Shown in pieces: positions 1-11,505 of a DNA stretch of 64,000 nucleotides (positions within the stretch are counted from its first letter, which is position 1; each line of letters opens with the position of its first letter). A model generated the notes under the pieces. It searched no databases. It was not told where the DNA came from and saw only the letters and a program-made list of their open reading frames with translations. Source of the stretch: Prorocentrum cordatum (taxonomy: Eukaryota > Sar > Dinophyceae > Prorocentrales > Prorocentraceae); assembly GCA_963575745.1 (NCBI GenBank), contig CAUYUJ010001760.1, forward strand, positions 1 through 64,000. The letters run 5' to 3'. The translations under genes and the position numbers were made by a program.

Positions 1-45
1 GGAGCTAGTTGGCCGACCCGACCAAAAGAGACAATGTGGTAACCG

Positions 46-283
46 GGGGTCGGTTTTTGGAACATTGTGCAAGATTTGACAATTCGTTTTCATAAGTTGG
101 ATTTTTCCTACCTACAATAAGCTATGGCGCATCTGCTGGTAAAAATTTCAGGGCTCTAGAAGCCTGGGGTCGGTTTTTGGAACATTGTGCAAGATTTGAC
201 AATTCGTTTCATAAGTTGGATTTTTCCTACCTACAATAAGCTATGGCGCATCTGCTGGTAAAATTTTCAGGGCTCTAGAAGCA
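46..283 (+). repeat. Tandem duplication, period 120 bp
   Basis: Two nearly identical copies start with GGGGTCGGTTTTTGGAAC at 46 and 166. The second copy lacks single T and A residues in homopolymer runs. A third, solitary copy begins at 1333. The near identity suggests a recent slip or unequal exchange. Confidence 0.85.
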
Positions 284-757
284 ATATTACTATCAAAAGA
301 CTTGCGGGAACCGACTTTGCCCGCAGTACAGTTTGGCAGGTGACGGTGGTTGGCTTTACTTAACTCGAGCTGTCAGCAATCTACAGACCTCTCACGCACA
401 CCAGTCGATGCAGAATGATCTGACGCGTCACACTGGAAGCTCGAGAGTTCCTCGAAATGGCTGAGTCAGGAGTTATGATCGAAATACCGTCTCTATGTAT
501 GCGTGTTGCGAACGGTGTTTCGATGATAATTCGAGCTGAGTGCATGCTATGCATGCCAAGTGCATTCCAATCGAGGCAGCGACATGCGTGACATCGAATG
601 AGCCTCGAGAGTGCCCAAATTGATTAGAATTTTCAAAATTAATGAAAAATATCGATTTGTACAATTTTACATTTTTTGTGTCGGATGATTTTTTCTAATT
701 TATATCGATCTATGGGTGACCTAGAGAGTTCTGGTGCATTTTTGTCGACGCAGAATG

Positions 758-786
758 GTCTCGCGCTCTCACTGAGAGCGCGAGAC
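758..786. repeat. Perfect 13-bp hairpin, 3-nt loop
   Basis: Arms 758-770 and 774-786 are exact reverse complements (left arm GTCTCGCGCTCTC, loop ACT). An imperfect version with an inserted base lies at about 1928-1957 in the duplicated copy of this module. The function is unknown. Confidence 0.8.
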
Positions 787-1120
787 TTCATATGAATAGC
801 TTCGCTGGGAGTGAGAACTTTGGTCCAGCCGGCCGAGGCGGACAATGTGACAACTTTTGGGTGGTTTTGCAATTTTTTGAAAGATATTTGACAATTCTTT
901 TTGAAAAAGCAGATTTTTACTCCGAGCATTGAGATATAAACTTCGTTCCCTGATCAGCTCGGCCATCTAGAGTCATTTTCAGTACCAGTTCACTTGAAGG
1001 AACCGACTTCATGTTGACTCCGAAAAAATCTCAACTTGAAGTTTTTGTAGAAAAGCTCCCAGAAGCTCCCGCTTTGATGCTGAGCTTTCTCATGGATTCA
1101 AGGAGCTCTACGAGGTTCCC

Positions 1121-1158
1121 GGCGGTGACCAGGTTGACGGTTCACCGCCGGCGCCAGT
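1121..1158 (+). repeat. HP1 palindrome (GTGACC loop variant)
   Basis: First HP1 copy of the window. Arms are GGCGGTGA and TCACCGCC, with the compensated base pair G:C where other copies have A:T. That covariation means the palindrome, not just the sequence, is maintained or was inherited from a paired variant. It is preceded by GAGCTCTACGAGG at about 1104. Confidence 0.9.
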
Positions 1159-2139
1159 TGTTCGAGTCATCCTGAGAAGTGCTGTCGGTATTGCTAGGGA
1201 GGCTACAGTAACTCGTAGAGCTTCCCTTAGCAAGTACCTCGTAGAGCTCTTCGACGAGATGAGCTAAGAGGAATTCGGGCGCAGGGTGGAGCTGGTTGGC
1301 CGACCCGACCAAAAGAGACAATGTGGTAACCTGGGGTCGGTTTTTGGAACATTGTGCAAGATTTGACAATTCGTTTTCATAAGTTGGATTTTTCCAACCT
1401 ACAATAAGCTATGGCGCATCTGCTGGTAAAATTTTCAGGGCTCTAGAAGCAATATTACTATCAAAAGACTTGCGGGAACCGACTTTGCCCGCAGTACAGT
1501 TTGGCAGGTGACGGTGGTTGGCTTTACTTAACTCGAGCTGTCAGCAATCTACAGACCTCTCACGCACACCAGTCGATGCAGAATGATCTGGCGCGTCACA
1601 CTGGAAGCTCGAGAGTTCCTCGAAATGGCTGAGTCAGGAGTTATGATCGAAATACCGTCTCTATGTATGCGTGTTGCGAACGGTGTTTCGATGATAACTC
1701 GAGCTCGGTGCATGCTATGTATGTCTGGTGCATTCCAATCGAAGCAGCGACATGCGAGACATTGAGTGGGAGCCACGAGAGTGCCCAAATTGATTCGAAT
1801 TATCAAATTTAATGAAAAAATATCGATTTGTGCAATTTTGTATTTTTTGTGTCGGGTGTTTTTTTTTCGAATTTATCTCTCTATGGGTGACCGAGAGAGT
1901 TCTGGTGCAGGTGAGTCGATGCAGAATGATCTCGCGCATCTCACTGAGAGCGCGAGACTTCATATGGATGGCTTCGCTGGAGTTAGAACTGAAAAACTGC
2001 GTCTGTATAGTAGACATGTCGACGACACCAAAAATGCGTTTTTCTGAATCATCTTTTTAAGCTTTTCCAGTGCTCTCAGCTTAGAGCTCTGAGCATTCTG
2101 AAGTTGTTTATGACTTCGTGGAGCTCTACGAGGTCTCCC
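1159..2139 (+). repeat. Long M1-type module
   Basis: The module carries the left arm ACCTCGTAGAGCTC at about 1231 and ends at a GAGCTCTACGAGG arm near 2121, just before HP1 at 2140. Its interior repeats the 1-1000 region. No gene is recognisable. Confidence 0.7.
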
Positions 2140-2178
2140 GGCGGTAACCTGGTTGACGGTTTACCGCCGGCGCCCAGT

Positions 2179-2394
2179 TATGCTGGAAGCTTAAGAGTAA
2201 TTCCGGGGAGCTGGAGAGCTAGTTGGCAAGAAAAATCTCGACGGACCTTTTGGTGACTTTTGGTCGGTTGAAAATTTTGTTCTCGAAATTTGACAATTCG
2301 TTAGAGCTCTAGTATTTTTTCTCATGATATTCGATCTTATTCCCGCTCGCCATCTTGATCTCAGCTCGATCGGGTAACTTTGAAGGCCAAAAAG
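2179..2394 (+). repeat. M2 head segment
   Basis: Copy of the roughly 200-bp segment that precedes most satellite arrays. Landmarks are GAGCTAGTTGGCAAG, CTCGACGGACCTTTTG, TAGAGCTCTAGTATTTTTTC and CTCAGCTCGATCGGGT. It is preceded by HP1 at 2140-2178. No coding potential is recognised. Confidence 0.8.
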
Positions 2395-3396
2395 CACAGG
2401 CGGGAACGGCCGTTTCGAGTCATCTTGATACGCGTTGTCGGTATTTTGTACTTAACTCGAGCTGTAGGGCAGCTACAGTGCTGGTAAGCACAGCTATCGC
2501 ACTCAGAATCATCAGGCGCGTTCGCCTGTTGAATCCACAGGTCTGAACTCGGTCTGCTAGCCGAGCTAGGTCCGGAAACCTATTCGTATTATTCGAGTCA
2601 ACTTGATACGTGTTGTTGGATTTCTCTACTCAACTCGAGCTGTAGGGCAGCTACAGCGCTGGTAAGCACACCTATCGCACTCAGAATCATCACGCGCGTT
2701 CGCCTGTTGGATCCAGAGGTCTGAACTCGGTCTGCTAGCCCAGCTAGGTTCGCAAACCTATTCGTATTATTCGAGTCACCTTGGCAGACGCTCTCGGTTT
2801 TCTGTACTCAACTCGAGCTGTAGGGCAGCTACAGGGCTCATTGTCACAGACATCGATGGAGAACCATGAGTCGCGTTCGTCTACTGAACCGAGAGCTCTG
2901 AACTCGGTCTGCTGCACGAGTTAGGTTCGCGAAACTATTCGTATTGTCCGAGTCATCTTGAGAAGTGCTCTCGGTTTTCTGCACTTAACTCGTGTTTGGG
3001 GCCGGCTACAGTGCTGCGAGTCAGACATATCGATTTGAACACATGAGGCGCGTTTGTCGGTCGATTCCAGAGCTCGGAACTCGGTCTGCTGCTCGAACTA
3101 GGTCCGCAAAACTATTCTATTATTCGAGTCGGTACTGTCGGTTTTCTGCACTTAACTCGAGCTGTAGGGGGGCTGCAGGGCTGGGAATCACATGAGTGGA
3201 TTCGCAGACATCAGACGCGGCCGCCTGTCGCATTCAGAGGTCTGAACTCGGTTTGATACTCGAACTGGGTTGCGAAACCGGTTGGTTTTTGTTAGCGTTA
3301 TCTTGAGAGGTCTATAATCGCTTGGGCTGAAAAACTAGTCGTTCTTTGGAGTTTTTTCCAGCACTTTATATTTTCAGGAAGCTCTACGAGTCCCCC
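2395..3396 (+). repeat. ~175-bp satellite array, five monomers or more
   Basis: The word GAACTC recurs at 2544, 2723, 2899, 3077 and 3244, giving a period of 167-179 bp. Each monomer has the order GAGTCATCTTGA, TTTTCT..ACTTAACTCG, AGCTGTAGGGCAGCTACAG, GGCGCGTTCGCCTGT, CTGAACTCGGTCTGCT, GTATT. Three short inverted repeats lie inside a typical monomer: CTGTAG/CTACAG, AGGCG/CGCCT and CTCGG/CCGAG. Monomers are diverged, so the array is old or mixed. Confidence 0.9.
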
Positions 3397-4304
3397 GGCG
3401 GTAAGAAAGGTTGACGGTTTACCGCCGGCGCCCAGTGCTCCTGGGGACAGCAATCGATTTAGAGACATCATCCGTCTGCAGAAACCAGAGCTCGGAACTT
3501 GTCTGCTGCCCGAATTAGGTCTGCAAAACTACTGTAATTGGAGTCATCCTGAGAGGTGCTGTCAGTTTTCTGCACTTAACTCGGGCTGTAGGGGGCTGCA
3601 GGGCTGGTAATTCGTTAGAGCTCTAGTATTTTTTCCCATGATATTCGATCTTATTGCCGCTCGCTTTCTTGATCTCAGCTCGATCGGGTACTTTAAAGGC
3701 CAAACAGCAGGCAGGCGGGAACGGCCGTTTCGAGTCATCTTGGTACGCGCTGTCGGTTTTCTCAAGATAACTCGAGCTTCAGGGCAACTACAGAGCTGGT
3801 CAGCACAGCTAATGCATTCAGAATGATCAGGCGCGTTTGCCTGTACTTAAATCGTGCTGGGAAGGGCTACAGTGCTGCTGGTCACAGGAACCGATTTCGA
3901 ACATCAGGAGCGTCCGTTCGTCGAATCGAGAGCTCTGAACTCGGTCTGCTGCTCGAACTAGGTCTGCGAAACAATTGTATTTCGAGTCATCCTGAGAGGT
4001 ACTACTCTCGGTTTTCTGCACTTAACTCAGGCTGTAGGGGGGGCTGCAGAGCTGGTAATCACAGGAATCGATCCGCAGACATCAGACGCGTTCGCCTGTC
4101 GCATTGAGAGGTCTGAACTCGGTTTCATACTCGAGCTCGATTGGAAAACTGTTCGTTTGTTTTGTTGGACTCATCTTGAGAGGTCTATAATCGCATGGGC
4201 TGAAAAACTAGTCGTTCTCTGAAATTCTTTTCCACATTTTGTCAGGAAGCTCTACGAGTCCCCCGGCGGTAAGAAAGGTTGACGGTTTACCGCCGGCGCC
4301 CAGT
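3397..4304 (+). repeat. HP1, satellite monomers, embedded head fragment, HP1
   Basis: HP1 copies bound the block at 3397-3436 and 4265-4304 (both GAAAGG loop variants). Between them are satellite monomers interrupted at about 3605-3700 by a fragment of the M2 head (TAGAGCTCTAGTATTTTTTC through CTCGATCGGGTAC). The head fragment joins the monomer in mid-unit, which points to recombination between modules. Confidence 0.8.
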
Positions 4305-5347
4305 CCCTGAGCTAGTTATAGCTGGAAGCTAAGAGTAATTCCGGCGCGCTGGAGAGCTAGTTAGCAAGAAAAATCTCGACGGAACTTTTGATGACTTTTG
4401 CTCGGTTGAACATTTGTTCTCGAAATTTGACAATTCGTTAGAGCTCTAGTATTTTTTCCCGTGATATTCGATCTTATTCCCGCTCTCCATCTTGATCTCA
4501 GCTCGATCGGGTAAGTTTGAAGGCCAAAAAGCACTCTGGCGGGATCGGTCGTTTCGAGTCATCTTGATATGCGCTGACGGTTTTCTGAACATAACTCGAG
4601 CTCTAGGGCAGCTACACAGCTGGTAAGCACAGCTAATGCATGCAGAATGATGAGGCGCGTTCGCCTGTTGAACCTAGAGGTCTGAACTCGGTCTGTCAGC
4701 CGAGCTAGGTCCGCAAACCTGTTAATATTATTGGAGTGAACTTGATACGCGTTGTCGGTATTTTCTACGTAACTCGAGCTTTAGGGCAGCTACAGTGCTG
4801 GCGAGCACTCCTACTATCGCACTCAAAATGATCAGACGCGTTCGCCTATTGAATCCAGAGGTCTGAACTCGGTGTGTTAGCCGAGCTAGGTCCGCAAACC
4901 TGTTTGTATTATTCGAGTCAACTTGATACGCGTTGTCGATATTTCCTACTTAACTCGAGCTGTAGGGCAGCTACAGTAGCACTACTACTGCACTCAGAAT
5001 GATCAGGCGCGTTCGCCTGTTGAATACAGAGCTCTGAACTCGGTCTGTTTCGCGATCCAGAATCACGAAGCTGTTTGTATTCTTTCAGTCATCTTGAGAG
5101 CTATTGTCGGCGTTCTGCACTTAATTCGGGCTGTAGGGAGGCTGCAGGGCTGGTAATCACAGGAATTGATTCGGAGACATCAGACGCGTCCGTCTGTCGC
5201 ATTCAGAGGTCTGAACTCGGTCTGATACTCGAGTTGGGCTGAAAAACTATTCGTTGTCTGCAATTTTTTCCGACAGTATATGTTGTCAGGAAGCTCTACG
5301 AGTCCCCCGGCGGTAACAAAGGTTGACGGTTTACCGCCGGCGCCCAG
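4305..5347 (+). repeat. M2 head, satellite array, HP1
   Basis: The head occupies about 4311-4530, followed by four or so satellite monomers to about 5280, a GAAGCTCTACGAGT arm, and HP1 at 5309-5347. No coding region is seen. Confidence 0.8.
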
Positions 5348-5655
5348 TTCCCGGAGAGCTCGCTGAGAGCTAAAGGGTTTCAAATTAGAAGCCGGACGGT
5401 GGTGGTGGCCGCCAGGAGCCCTTCCACGGCGGTCCACGTTCCTCGCAGCAGCTCCGGTGAACCGGCAACTGGTCCGGGGGAGCTTCTGGCGAGCTTCCAC
5501 GCGTGCCTGCATGCGTGCAGGCACGCATGGAAGCGTTCCTGGCAGCGCTTCAACAGCGCTGCGGGTGGCCCCCAGAGCTCTCAAGGAAAGATTTCCCGAC
5601 TCTGAGGATGTCTTCGCTCTCCGGGTTTTGGAAGCTAACAAGTTGGCCGACCCGG
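5348..5655 (+). repeat. HP2 repeat with 42-bp palindrome
   Basis: GC-rich dispersed element. Its core at 5493-5534 is an imperfect palindrome (arm GCTTCCACGCGTGCCTGC). Neighbouring landmarks are CGGACGGTGGTGGTGG, CGCAGCAGCTCCGG and GGCAGCGCTTCAACAGCGC. Reverse-orientation copies occur at 7251-7530 and 11506-11780. Several open frames cross it on both strands because of its base composition; none shows a domain. Confidence 0.8.
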
Positions 5656-5907
5656 CCCCGACCAACAATGTGCGAACTTTCGGTCGGTTAGACGAACTTC
5701 CTGAGAGATTTGAACATTCATTTTTAGAAGTTTTTTTTTCGCACCTGCAGTGGGTTATTTCGCGTTCGCCAATATATTATCATGCTCTTACTATTTAAAT
5801 ACTTGACGAAACCGTCTTTCGATAAAACATAAAACGCGATTTTCCGAGTTTTGGGGGTCATCCCCAGAGTCTTCATGCAAATGTGCCGAGAAGCGCCGTA
5901 CGCGACA
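5656..5907. other. No gene recognised
   Basis: AT-richer spacer containing the ACAATGTG motif and a tail (CTTGACGAAACCGTCTTTCG ... GCGCCGTACG) that resembles the stretch before the HP1 copy at 43270. Nothing else is supportable. Confidence 0.5.
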
Positions 5908-5970
5908 AGAGCTCTACGAGGACTCCGGCGGTAACGGTTTACCGCCGATTCCAGTACCTCGTAGAGCTCT
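5908..5970. repeat. Nested two-level palindrome (compact HP1)
   Basis: Clearest example of the nested fold. The outer 14-bp arms at 5908-5921 and 5957-5970 (AGAGCTCTACGAGG and its complement) enclose inner arms GGCGGTAA (5927-5934) and TTACCGCC (5939-5946) with a very short loop. This copy lacks the AGGTTGA loop section that serves as the LINE target elsewhere. Confidence 0.9.
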
Positions 5971-6352
5971 TCGGCATCGATGAGCTAGAGCAATTCCGGC
6001 GCGGGATGAAGCTAGTTGGCCCCACCGGCCGAGGCGGAGAATGTGGCACGTTTTGGGTGGTTTTGCGAATTTTTCAAATATATTTGACCATTTATTTTGA
6101 TAAACCAAATTTTTAGCACCTGTAAAGAACTATGAGGGCCTCTGCGTCTTAATATTGGCTGCCTGCATGCATTTTTACTATGAAAACACTTGACGGAACC
6201 AACTTTATCTAGACATGATAAAAACAAACATGTTTCTCTTTTTCGAGAAATGCTTCCAGAAGCCCGTTCTGATGCTGAGCACTCTCACGCGTGCTAGAAG
6301 CTCCACGAGGTTGCCGGCGGTGACCAGGTTGACGGTTTACCCCGGCACCAGT
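5971..6352 (+). repeat. M1 module and degenerate HP1
   Basis: M1 copy with the usual order: GCATCGATGAGCTAGAG, ACAATGTGGCACGTTTTGGG, CATGCATTTTTACTATG, CTGAGCACTCTCACGCGTG. The right arm has decayed to GCTCCACGAGGT. The HP1 at 6316-6352 has lost part of its right arm (ACCCCGG). The segment from about 6261 onward is duplicated at about 10521. Confidence 0.75.
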
Positions 6353-7250
6353 TCCGGCGCGCTGGAGAGCTAGTTGGCAAGAAACATCTCGACGAAACTT
6401 TTGCTGACTTTTGGTCGGTTGAACATGTTCTCGAAATTCAATCATTCGTTAGAGCTCTAGTATTATTTTCCTGTGATATTCGATTTTGTTTACGCTCGCC
6501 ATCTTGATCTCAGCTCGATCGGATGAATATTACTATCGAAAAGCACTGTGGCGGGATCGGCCGGTTTGAGTCATCCTGATACGGGCTGACGGTTTTCTGA
6601 ACATAACTTGAGCTTTAAGACAGCTACAGAGCTGGTAAGCACAGCTGATCGATGTAGAATGATTAGGCGCGTTCGCATGTTGAATCCAGACGTCTGAACT
6701 CGGTCTGCTAGCCGAGCTAGCTTCGCACACCTATTCGTATTATCCGAGTCATCTTGACAGGAACTCTCGGTTTTCTGCACTTAACTCGAGCTGTAGAACA
6801 GCTACAGATCTGATAGTTACAGAAAAACCGATTCAGAATCATCAGTCGCGTTTGTCTGTCGAATCCATAGCTCTGAACTCGGTTTGCTGCCCGATCCTGA
6901 ATCGCGAAACTATTCGTATTGGTCGTTATCTTGAGAAGTGCTCACAGCTTCCTTCACTCAACTCGCGCTGAGTGGGGCTTCAGTGCTGGTGGTCACAGGA
7001 ATCGATTTGAAAACATCAGGCGTCCGCCTGTCGAATCCAGAGCTCGGAACTCGGTCTGCTAGGTCTGCAAAACTACTGTATTGTTCGAGTCACCCTGAGA
7101 GGTGCTGTCGGTGTTCTGCACTTAACTCGGGCTGTAGGGGGGCTGCAGGGCTGGTGATGACAGGAATCGATTCGCAGACATCACACGCGTCTGCCTGTCG
7201 CATTCAGAGGTCAAAACATATTCACTATGGGTCGGAATGTTGGTAGGTGC
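6353..7250 (+). repeat. M2 head and satellite array
   Basis: The head spans about 6353-6535. About four satellite monomers then run to a truncated last unit ending AAAACATATTCACTATGGGTC. The block matches 10613-11505 at an offset of 4260 with few differences, so it is one half of a recent duplication. Confidence 0.85.
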
Positions 7251-7651
7251 TGTCGGTTTCTCAATTGAATTTCCAAAACCCGAAGAGCGAAGACACCCTC
7301 GAAGACGGGAAATCTTTCCTTGAGAGCTCTGGAGGCCCCCTGCAGCGCTGTGGAAGCGCTGCCAGGAACGCGTCCAAGCGTGCCTGTACGCATGCGGGCA
7401 CGCTTGGAAGCTCGCCAGAAGCTCCCCCGGACCAGTTGCCCGTGCTGCTGCGGGGAACGTGGACCGCTGTGGAAGAGCTCCTGGCGGCCACCACCACCGT
7501 CTGGCTTTCCGGATAGCTCCTTGGAGAGCTGAGGGTTTCAGAGAAGAAGCCGGAGGTAGGTGGTGAGGGAGACACGCCCACCTCCGCCGGTCCACGATTC
7601 TCGCAGCAGGTTGCCGGAGGCAGCGTGTCCGGAAGCGTGGCTTCCTAGCGT
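7251..7651 (-). repeat. HP2 repeat, reverse orientation
   Basis: Inverted copy of the 5348-5655 element. The palindromic core is at 7373-7408 (arm TCCAAGCGTGCC). A second short inverted repeat follows (GGAGGTAGGTGG ... CCCACCTCC). It matches 11506-11930. Confidence 0.75.
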
Positions 7652-8007
7652 ACCTCGTAGAGCTCTTCGGTATCAATGAGCTAGAGGAATTCCGGCGCGG
7701 GGTGGAGCTAGTGGTCGACCCGACCAGAACGGACAATGTGGTAACTTTTGGGTGGTTTTGTAAATATTTGAAGAATATTTGACCATTCATTTTGAGAAAG
7801 CAGATTTTTCGCATCTGTAGACAACCATGAGGGCTTCTGCGTCTTAAGATGAGCTTCCTACATGCAGTTTCACTATCAAAACACTTGGCGAAACCAACTT
7901 CATATCAACATCAAAAAAAACATGTTTTCTGTTTTTCGAGAAATGCTTCCAGAGACCCTCTCTTTCGATGATTAACACTCTAACGCGTGCTAGGAGCTCT
8001 ACGAGGT
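7652..8007 (+). mobile_element. M1: MITE-like element with 14-bp perfect TIRs
   Basis: A 356-bp unit bounded by exact terminal inverted repeats ACCTCGTAGAGCTC (7652-7665) and GAGCTCTACGAGGT (7994-8007). The interior is non-coding. Copies of the same length occur at 9367-9721 and 12205-12559. No clear target-site duplication is visible and no transposase is encoded in the window, so MITE is an inference from TIRs, uniform length and copy number. The arms could equally be outer halves of nested HP1 palindromes. Confidence 0.65.
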
Positions 8008-8020
8008 TCCCGGCGGTGAA

Positions 8021-8085
8021 GCTGAGGGAAGCTCTACGAGTTACTCGGCAGCGTCCAAAACTTAACTCGTAGAGCTTCCCTTAGC
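8021..8085. repeat. Long hairpin, 23-bp arms (22 matching)
   Basis: The left arm 8021-8043 and right arm 8063-8085 are complementary at 22 of 23 positions; they contain GGGAAGCTCTACGAGTTA and its complement. The ~19-nt loop contains GCGTCCAAAAC. The same structure occurs at 40711-40774. It sits where an HP1 (begun at 8012) is cut short. Confidence 0.85.
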
Positions 8086-9158
8086 GAGTTATTGCTGAGC
8101 TTAAGAGTAATTCCGGAGAGCTGGAGAGCTAGTTGGCAAGACAAATCTCGACGGACCTTTTGCTGACTTTTGGTCGGTTGAAAATTTTGTCCTCAAAATT
8201 TGACCATTCGTTAGAGCTCTAGTATTCTTTTCCTGTGATATTCGATCTCATTCCCGCTCGCCATCTTGATCTCAGCTCGATCGGGTAACTTTGAAGGTCA
8301 AAAAGCGGGAACGACCGTTTCGAGTCATCTTGATACACGCGGTCGGTTTTCTCAAGATAACTCGAGCTTCAGGACAACTAAGTGCCGGTCAGCACAGCTA
8401 ATGCATTCAGAATCATCAGGCGCGTTCGCCTGTCGAATCGGGAGGTCTGAACTCGGTCTAGTAGCCGAGCTAGGCGCAAACCTATTCGTATTATTCGAGT
8501 CATTGTAGCAGCCGCTCTCGGTTTTTCGTACTAACTCGATCTGTAGGGCAGCCACAGAGCTGATAATCACAGAAATCGATTCAGAATTATCAGGCGCGTT
8601 CGTCTGTTGTATCACGAGCTCTGAACTCGGCCTGCTGCCCGAGCTAGGTTCGCGAACCTATTGGTATTGTTCGAGTCATCTTCAGAAATGCTCTCGGTTT
8701 TCTGTACTTAAATCGTGCTGGGGGGGGGCTACAGTGCTGCTGGTCACAGGAATTGATTTCGAGATATCAGGCGCGTCCATTCGTCGAACCGAGAGCTCGG
8801 AACTCGGTCTGCTGCTCGAACGAGATCCGCGAAACTGTTGTATTATTCGAGTCATCCTGAGAGGTACTCTCGGTTTTCTGCACTTAACTCAGGCAGTATG
8901 GGGGGCTGCAGAGCTGGTAATCACAGGGATCGATCTGCAGACATCAGACGCGTCCGCCTATCGCATTCAGAGGTCTGAACTCGGTTTCATAGTCGAGCTC
9001 GATTGGGAAACTCTTCGTTTGTTTTGTTAGAGTCATCTTGAGAGGTCTATAATCGCTTGGGCTGAAAAACTAGTCCTCTGAAGTCCTTTTCTACATTATA
9101 TATCTCTACGAGTCCCCCGGCGGTAAGAAAGGTTGACGGTTTACCGCCGGCGCCCAGT
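8086..9158 (+). repeat. M2 head, satellite array, HP1
   Basis: The head spans about 8100-8285 and four to five satellite monomers reach about 9090. The final monomer ends in the recurring tail GCTTGGGCTGAAAAACTAGTC before the HP1 at 9119-9158. No gene is seen. Confidence 0.8.
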
Positions 9159-9366
9159 TCTTTCAGGCTCCTAGGCAGATCTTCCTTGTGCGCTTTGCAG
9201 GGTCCCACGCATCGTAAACGGCGCCCCTACAAGCGTTTCCTGCGAGGTTTCCAGCGTCCCGCGCATCGTTTCAAGCGGCACGGCAGAGGTCCCCGTGCGG
9301 CGTTTTGGAGCGCTTCGCGCTCCGCGCCTGGCTCCGCTATCCGGGTTTTGGACGCTTGCAAGTTAT
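9159..9366 (+). repeat. Dispersed repeat with CGCTTCGCGCTCCGCGCCT core
   Basis: Matches 12000-12204 nearly base for base (offset about 2838). It contains GGTCCCACGCATCGTAAACG and the inverted-looking stretch GAGCGCTTCGCGCTC. No coding function is recognised. Confidence 0.7.
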
Positions 9367-9842
9367 ACCTCGTAGAGCTCTTCGGCATCGATGAGCTAGA
9401 GGAATTCCGGCGCGGGGTGCAGCTAGTTGGCCAACCCGGCCCGGGCGGACAATGTGGTAACCTGGGGTCGGTTTTTGGAAGATAGCGAGAGATTTTGAAA
9501 TTCGTTTTGAACATTTGAATTTTATTCTATGCAATGAACCATGGCGCTTTCATTGATGCAATTCTTAGGGCTCTAGCTACATTATATCGAACAAACGACT
9601 GCGGGGAACCAGTATTGTGTACGACCGAAACAAAGATTTCTTCATTATCCAAGCTGATGTTGAGAAGCGTTATTCTGCTGTTATCTCGGATCTCACTTGT
9701 CTATTCAGAGTTCTACGAGGGTCCCGGCGGTAACCTGGTTGACGGTTTACCGCCGGATCCCAGTCTTAAACCCGTCGAGCTAGGAAACTCTACGAGCCTC
9801 CCGGCGGTAACCAAGGTTAACGGTTTACCGCCGGCGCCCAGT
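9367..9842 (+). repeat. M1 copy (355 bp) followed by two HP1 copies
   Basis: M1 lies at 9367-9721, with left TIR ACCTCGTAGAGCTC and right TIR GAGTTCTACGAGG (one change). Two HP1 palindromes follow at 9726-9764 and 9803-9842, separated by only 38 bp that contain a further AACTCTACGAG arm. The second reads AGGTTAACGG in its loop. The block is duplicated at 12205-12680. Confidence 0.8.
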
Positions 9843-10574
9843 AACTGAACCGGCGGAGATGGGCTGCTGGCGGCCACCATCACCGCCAGGCTTGTATTTC
9901 TAAGCCTCTGGCTCCCAGAGAGCTCTCTGGGAATCTCTCCCGTCATGGCAAGCCCTCGGGCACTCTCGTGCAGCGCTTCTGGGGCTCGGGGGCTCCTCGG
10001 CAGCGCTTCCGAGCACTCCCACGCGTGCCTGCGCGCGTGCATGCACGCGTAGACGCTTGCTGGAGACGCCCCCGGACTTGCTGCCGGCTCAAACAACTTC
10101 TCCGAAAATAACTCGTAGAGCTTCCCTTAGCAAGTTATTGCTGGAAGCTTAAGATAAACTCGTAGAGCTTCCCTTAGCAAGTTACTGCTGGACGCTAAGA
10201 GTAATTCCGGCGCGCTGGAGAGCTAGTGACTCGTAACTCGTTGGGCTTCCCTTAGCACGTTATTGCTGGAAGATAAGAGTAATACCTCGTAGAGCTCTTC
10301 GGCATCGATGAGCTAGAGGAATTCCGGCGCGGGGTGGAGCTAGTAACTCGTAGAGCTTCCCTTAGCAAGTTATTCCTGGAAGCTAAGAGTAATTCCGGGG
10401 CGCTGGAGAGCTAGTTGGCAAGAAAAATCTCGACGGACCTTTTGGTGACTTTCGGTCGATTGAACATTTTGTTCTCAAGATTTGAACATTCGTTAGAGAT
10501 CTAGTATTTTTTCCCATGATGCCCGTTCTGATGCTGAGCACTCTCACGCGTGCTAGAAGCTCCACGAGGTTGCC
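9843..10574 (+). repeat. HP2 copy and run of short AACTCGTAGAGC repeats
   Basis: HP2 (palindromic core 10021-10050, ACGCGTGC ... GCACGCGT) is followed by four copies of an AACTCGTAGAGCTTCCCTTA unit at about 10109, 10157, 10235 and 10345. Most are followed by GCAAGTTATTGCTGGAAGC. One M1 head fragment is interspersed near 10285. This looks like serial truncation of M2 heads. Confidence 0.7.
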
Positions 10575-11505
10575 GGCGGTGACCAGGTTGACGGTTTACC
10601 GCCGGCACCAGTTCCGGCGCGCTGGAGAGCTAGTTGGCAAGAAACATCTCGACGAAACTTTTGCTGACTTTTGGTCGGTTGAACATGTTCTCGAAATTCA
10701 ACCATTCGTTAGAGCTCTAGTATTCTTTTCCTGTGATATTCGATTTTGTTTACGCTCGCCATCTTGATCTCAGCTCGATCGGATGAATATTACTATCGAA
10801 AAGCACTGTGGCGGGATCGGCCGGTTTGAGTCATCTTGATACGGGCTGACGGTTTTCTGAACATAACTTGAGCTTTAAGACAGCTACAGAGCTGGTAAGC
10901 ACAGCTGATCGATGTAGAATGATTAGGCGCGTTCGCATGTTGAATCCAGAGGTCTGAACTCGGTCTGCTAGCCGAGCTAGGTTCGCACACCTATTCGTAT
11001 TATCCGAGTCATCTTGACAGGAACTCTCGGTTTTCTGCACTTAACTCGAGCTGTAGAACAGCTACAGAGCTGATATTTACAGAAAAACCGGTTCAGAATC
11101 ATCAGTCGCGTTTGTCTGTCGAATCCATAGCTCTGAACTCGGTTTGCTGCCCGATCCTGAATCGCGAAACTATTCGTATTGGTCGTTATCTTGAGAAGTG
11201 CTCTCGGTTTCCTTCACTCGACTCGCGCTGAGTGGGGCTTCAGTGCTGGTGGTCACAGGAATCGATTTGAAAACATCAGGCGTCCGCCTGTCGAATCCAG
11301 AGCTCGGAACTCGGTCTGCTAGGTCTGCAAAACTACTGTATTGTTCGAGTCACCCTGAGAGGTGCTGTCGGTTTTCTGCACTTAACTCGGGCTGTAGGGG
11401 GGCTGCAGGGCTGGTGATGACAGGAGTCGATTCGCAGACATCACACGCGTCTGCCTGTCGCATTGAGAGGTCAAAACATATTCACTATGAGTCGGAATGT
11501 TGGTA
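10575..11505 (+). repeat. HP1, M2 head, satellite array
   Basis: HP1 lies at 10575-10612, the head to about 10790, and four satellite monomers to about 11490. Near-identical to 6316-7250 (offset about 4260). Confidence 0.85.

Larger units (their letters stand above)
1..1120 (+). repeat. M1-like repeat module(s), left window edge
   Basis: Non-coding repeat DNA. It opens inside a module whose usual head (GAGCTAGTTGGCC, then a conserved ACAATGTG) recurs throughout the first 46 kb, and it ends at a GAGCTCTACGAGG arm just before the HP1 palindrome at 1121. The stretch 287-720 is repeated at about 1455-1890 (offset 1168), so the first 2 kb is itself duplicated. Short open frames on either strand have no recognisable domain and are not supported as genes. 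Confidence 0.75.

Noticed and set aside
2395-3396. Hammerhead ribozyme in the satellite (CTGA ... CGAAAC words)
   Set aside because: The GAAA does not follow stem II directly and the CUGANGA core is not matched; strand arrangement does not fit.
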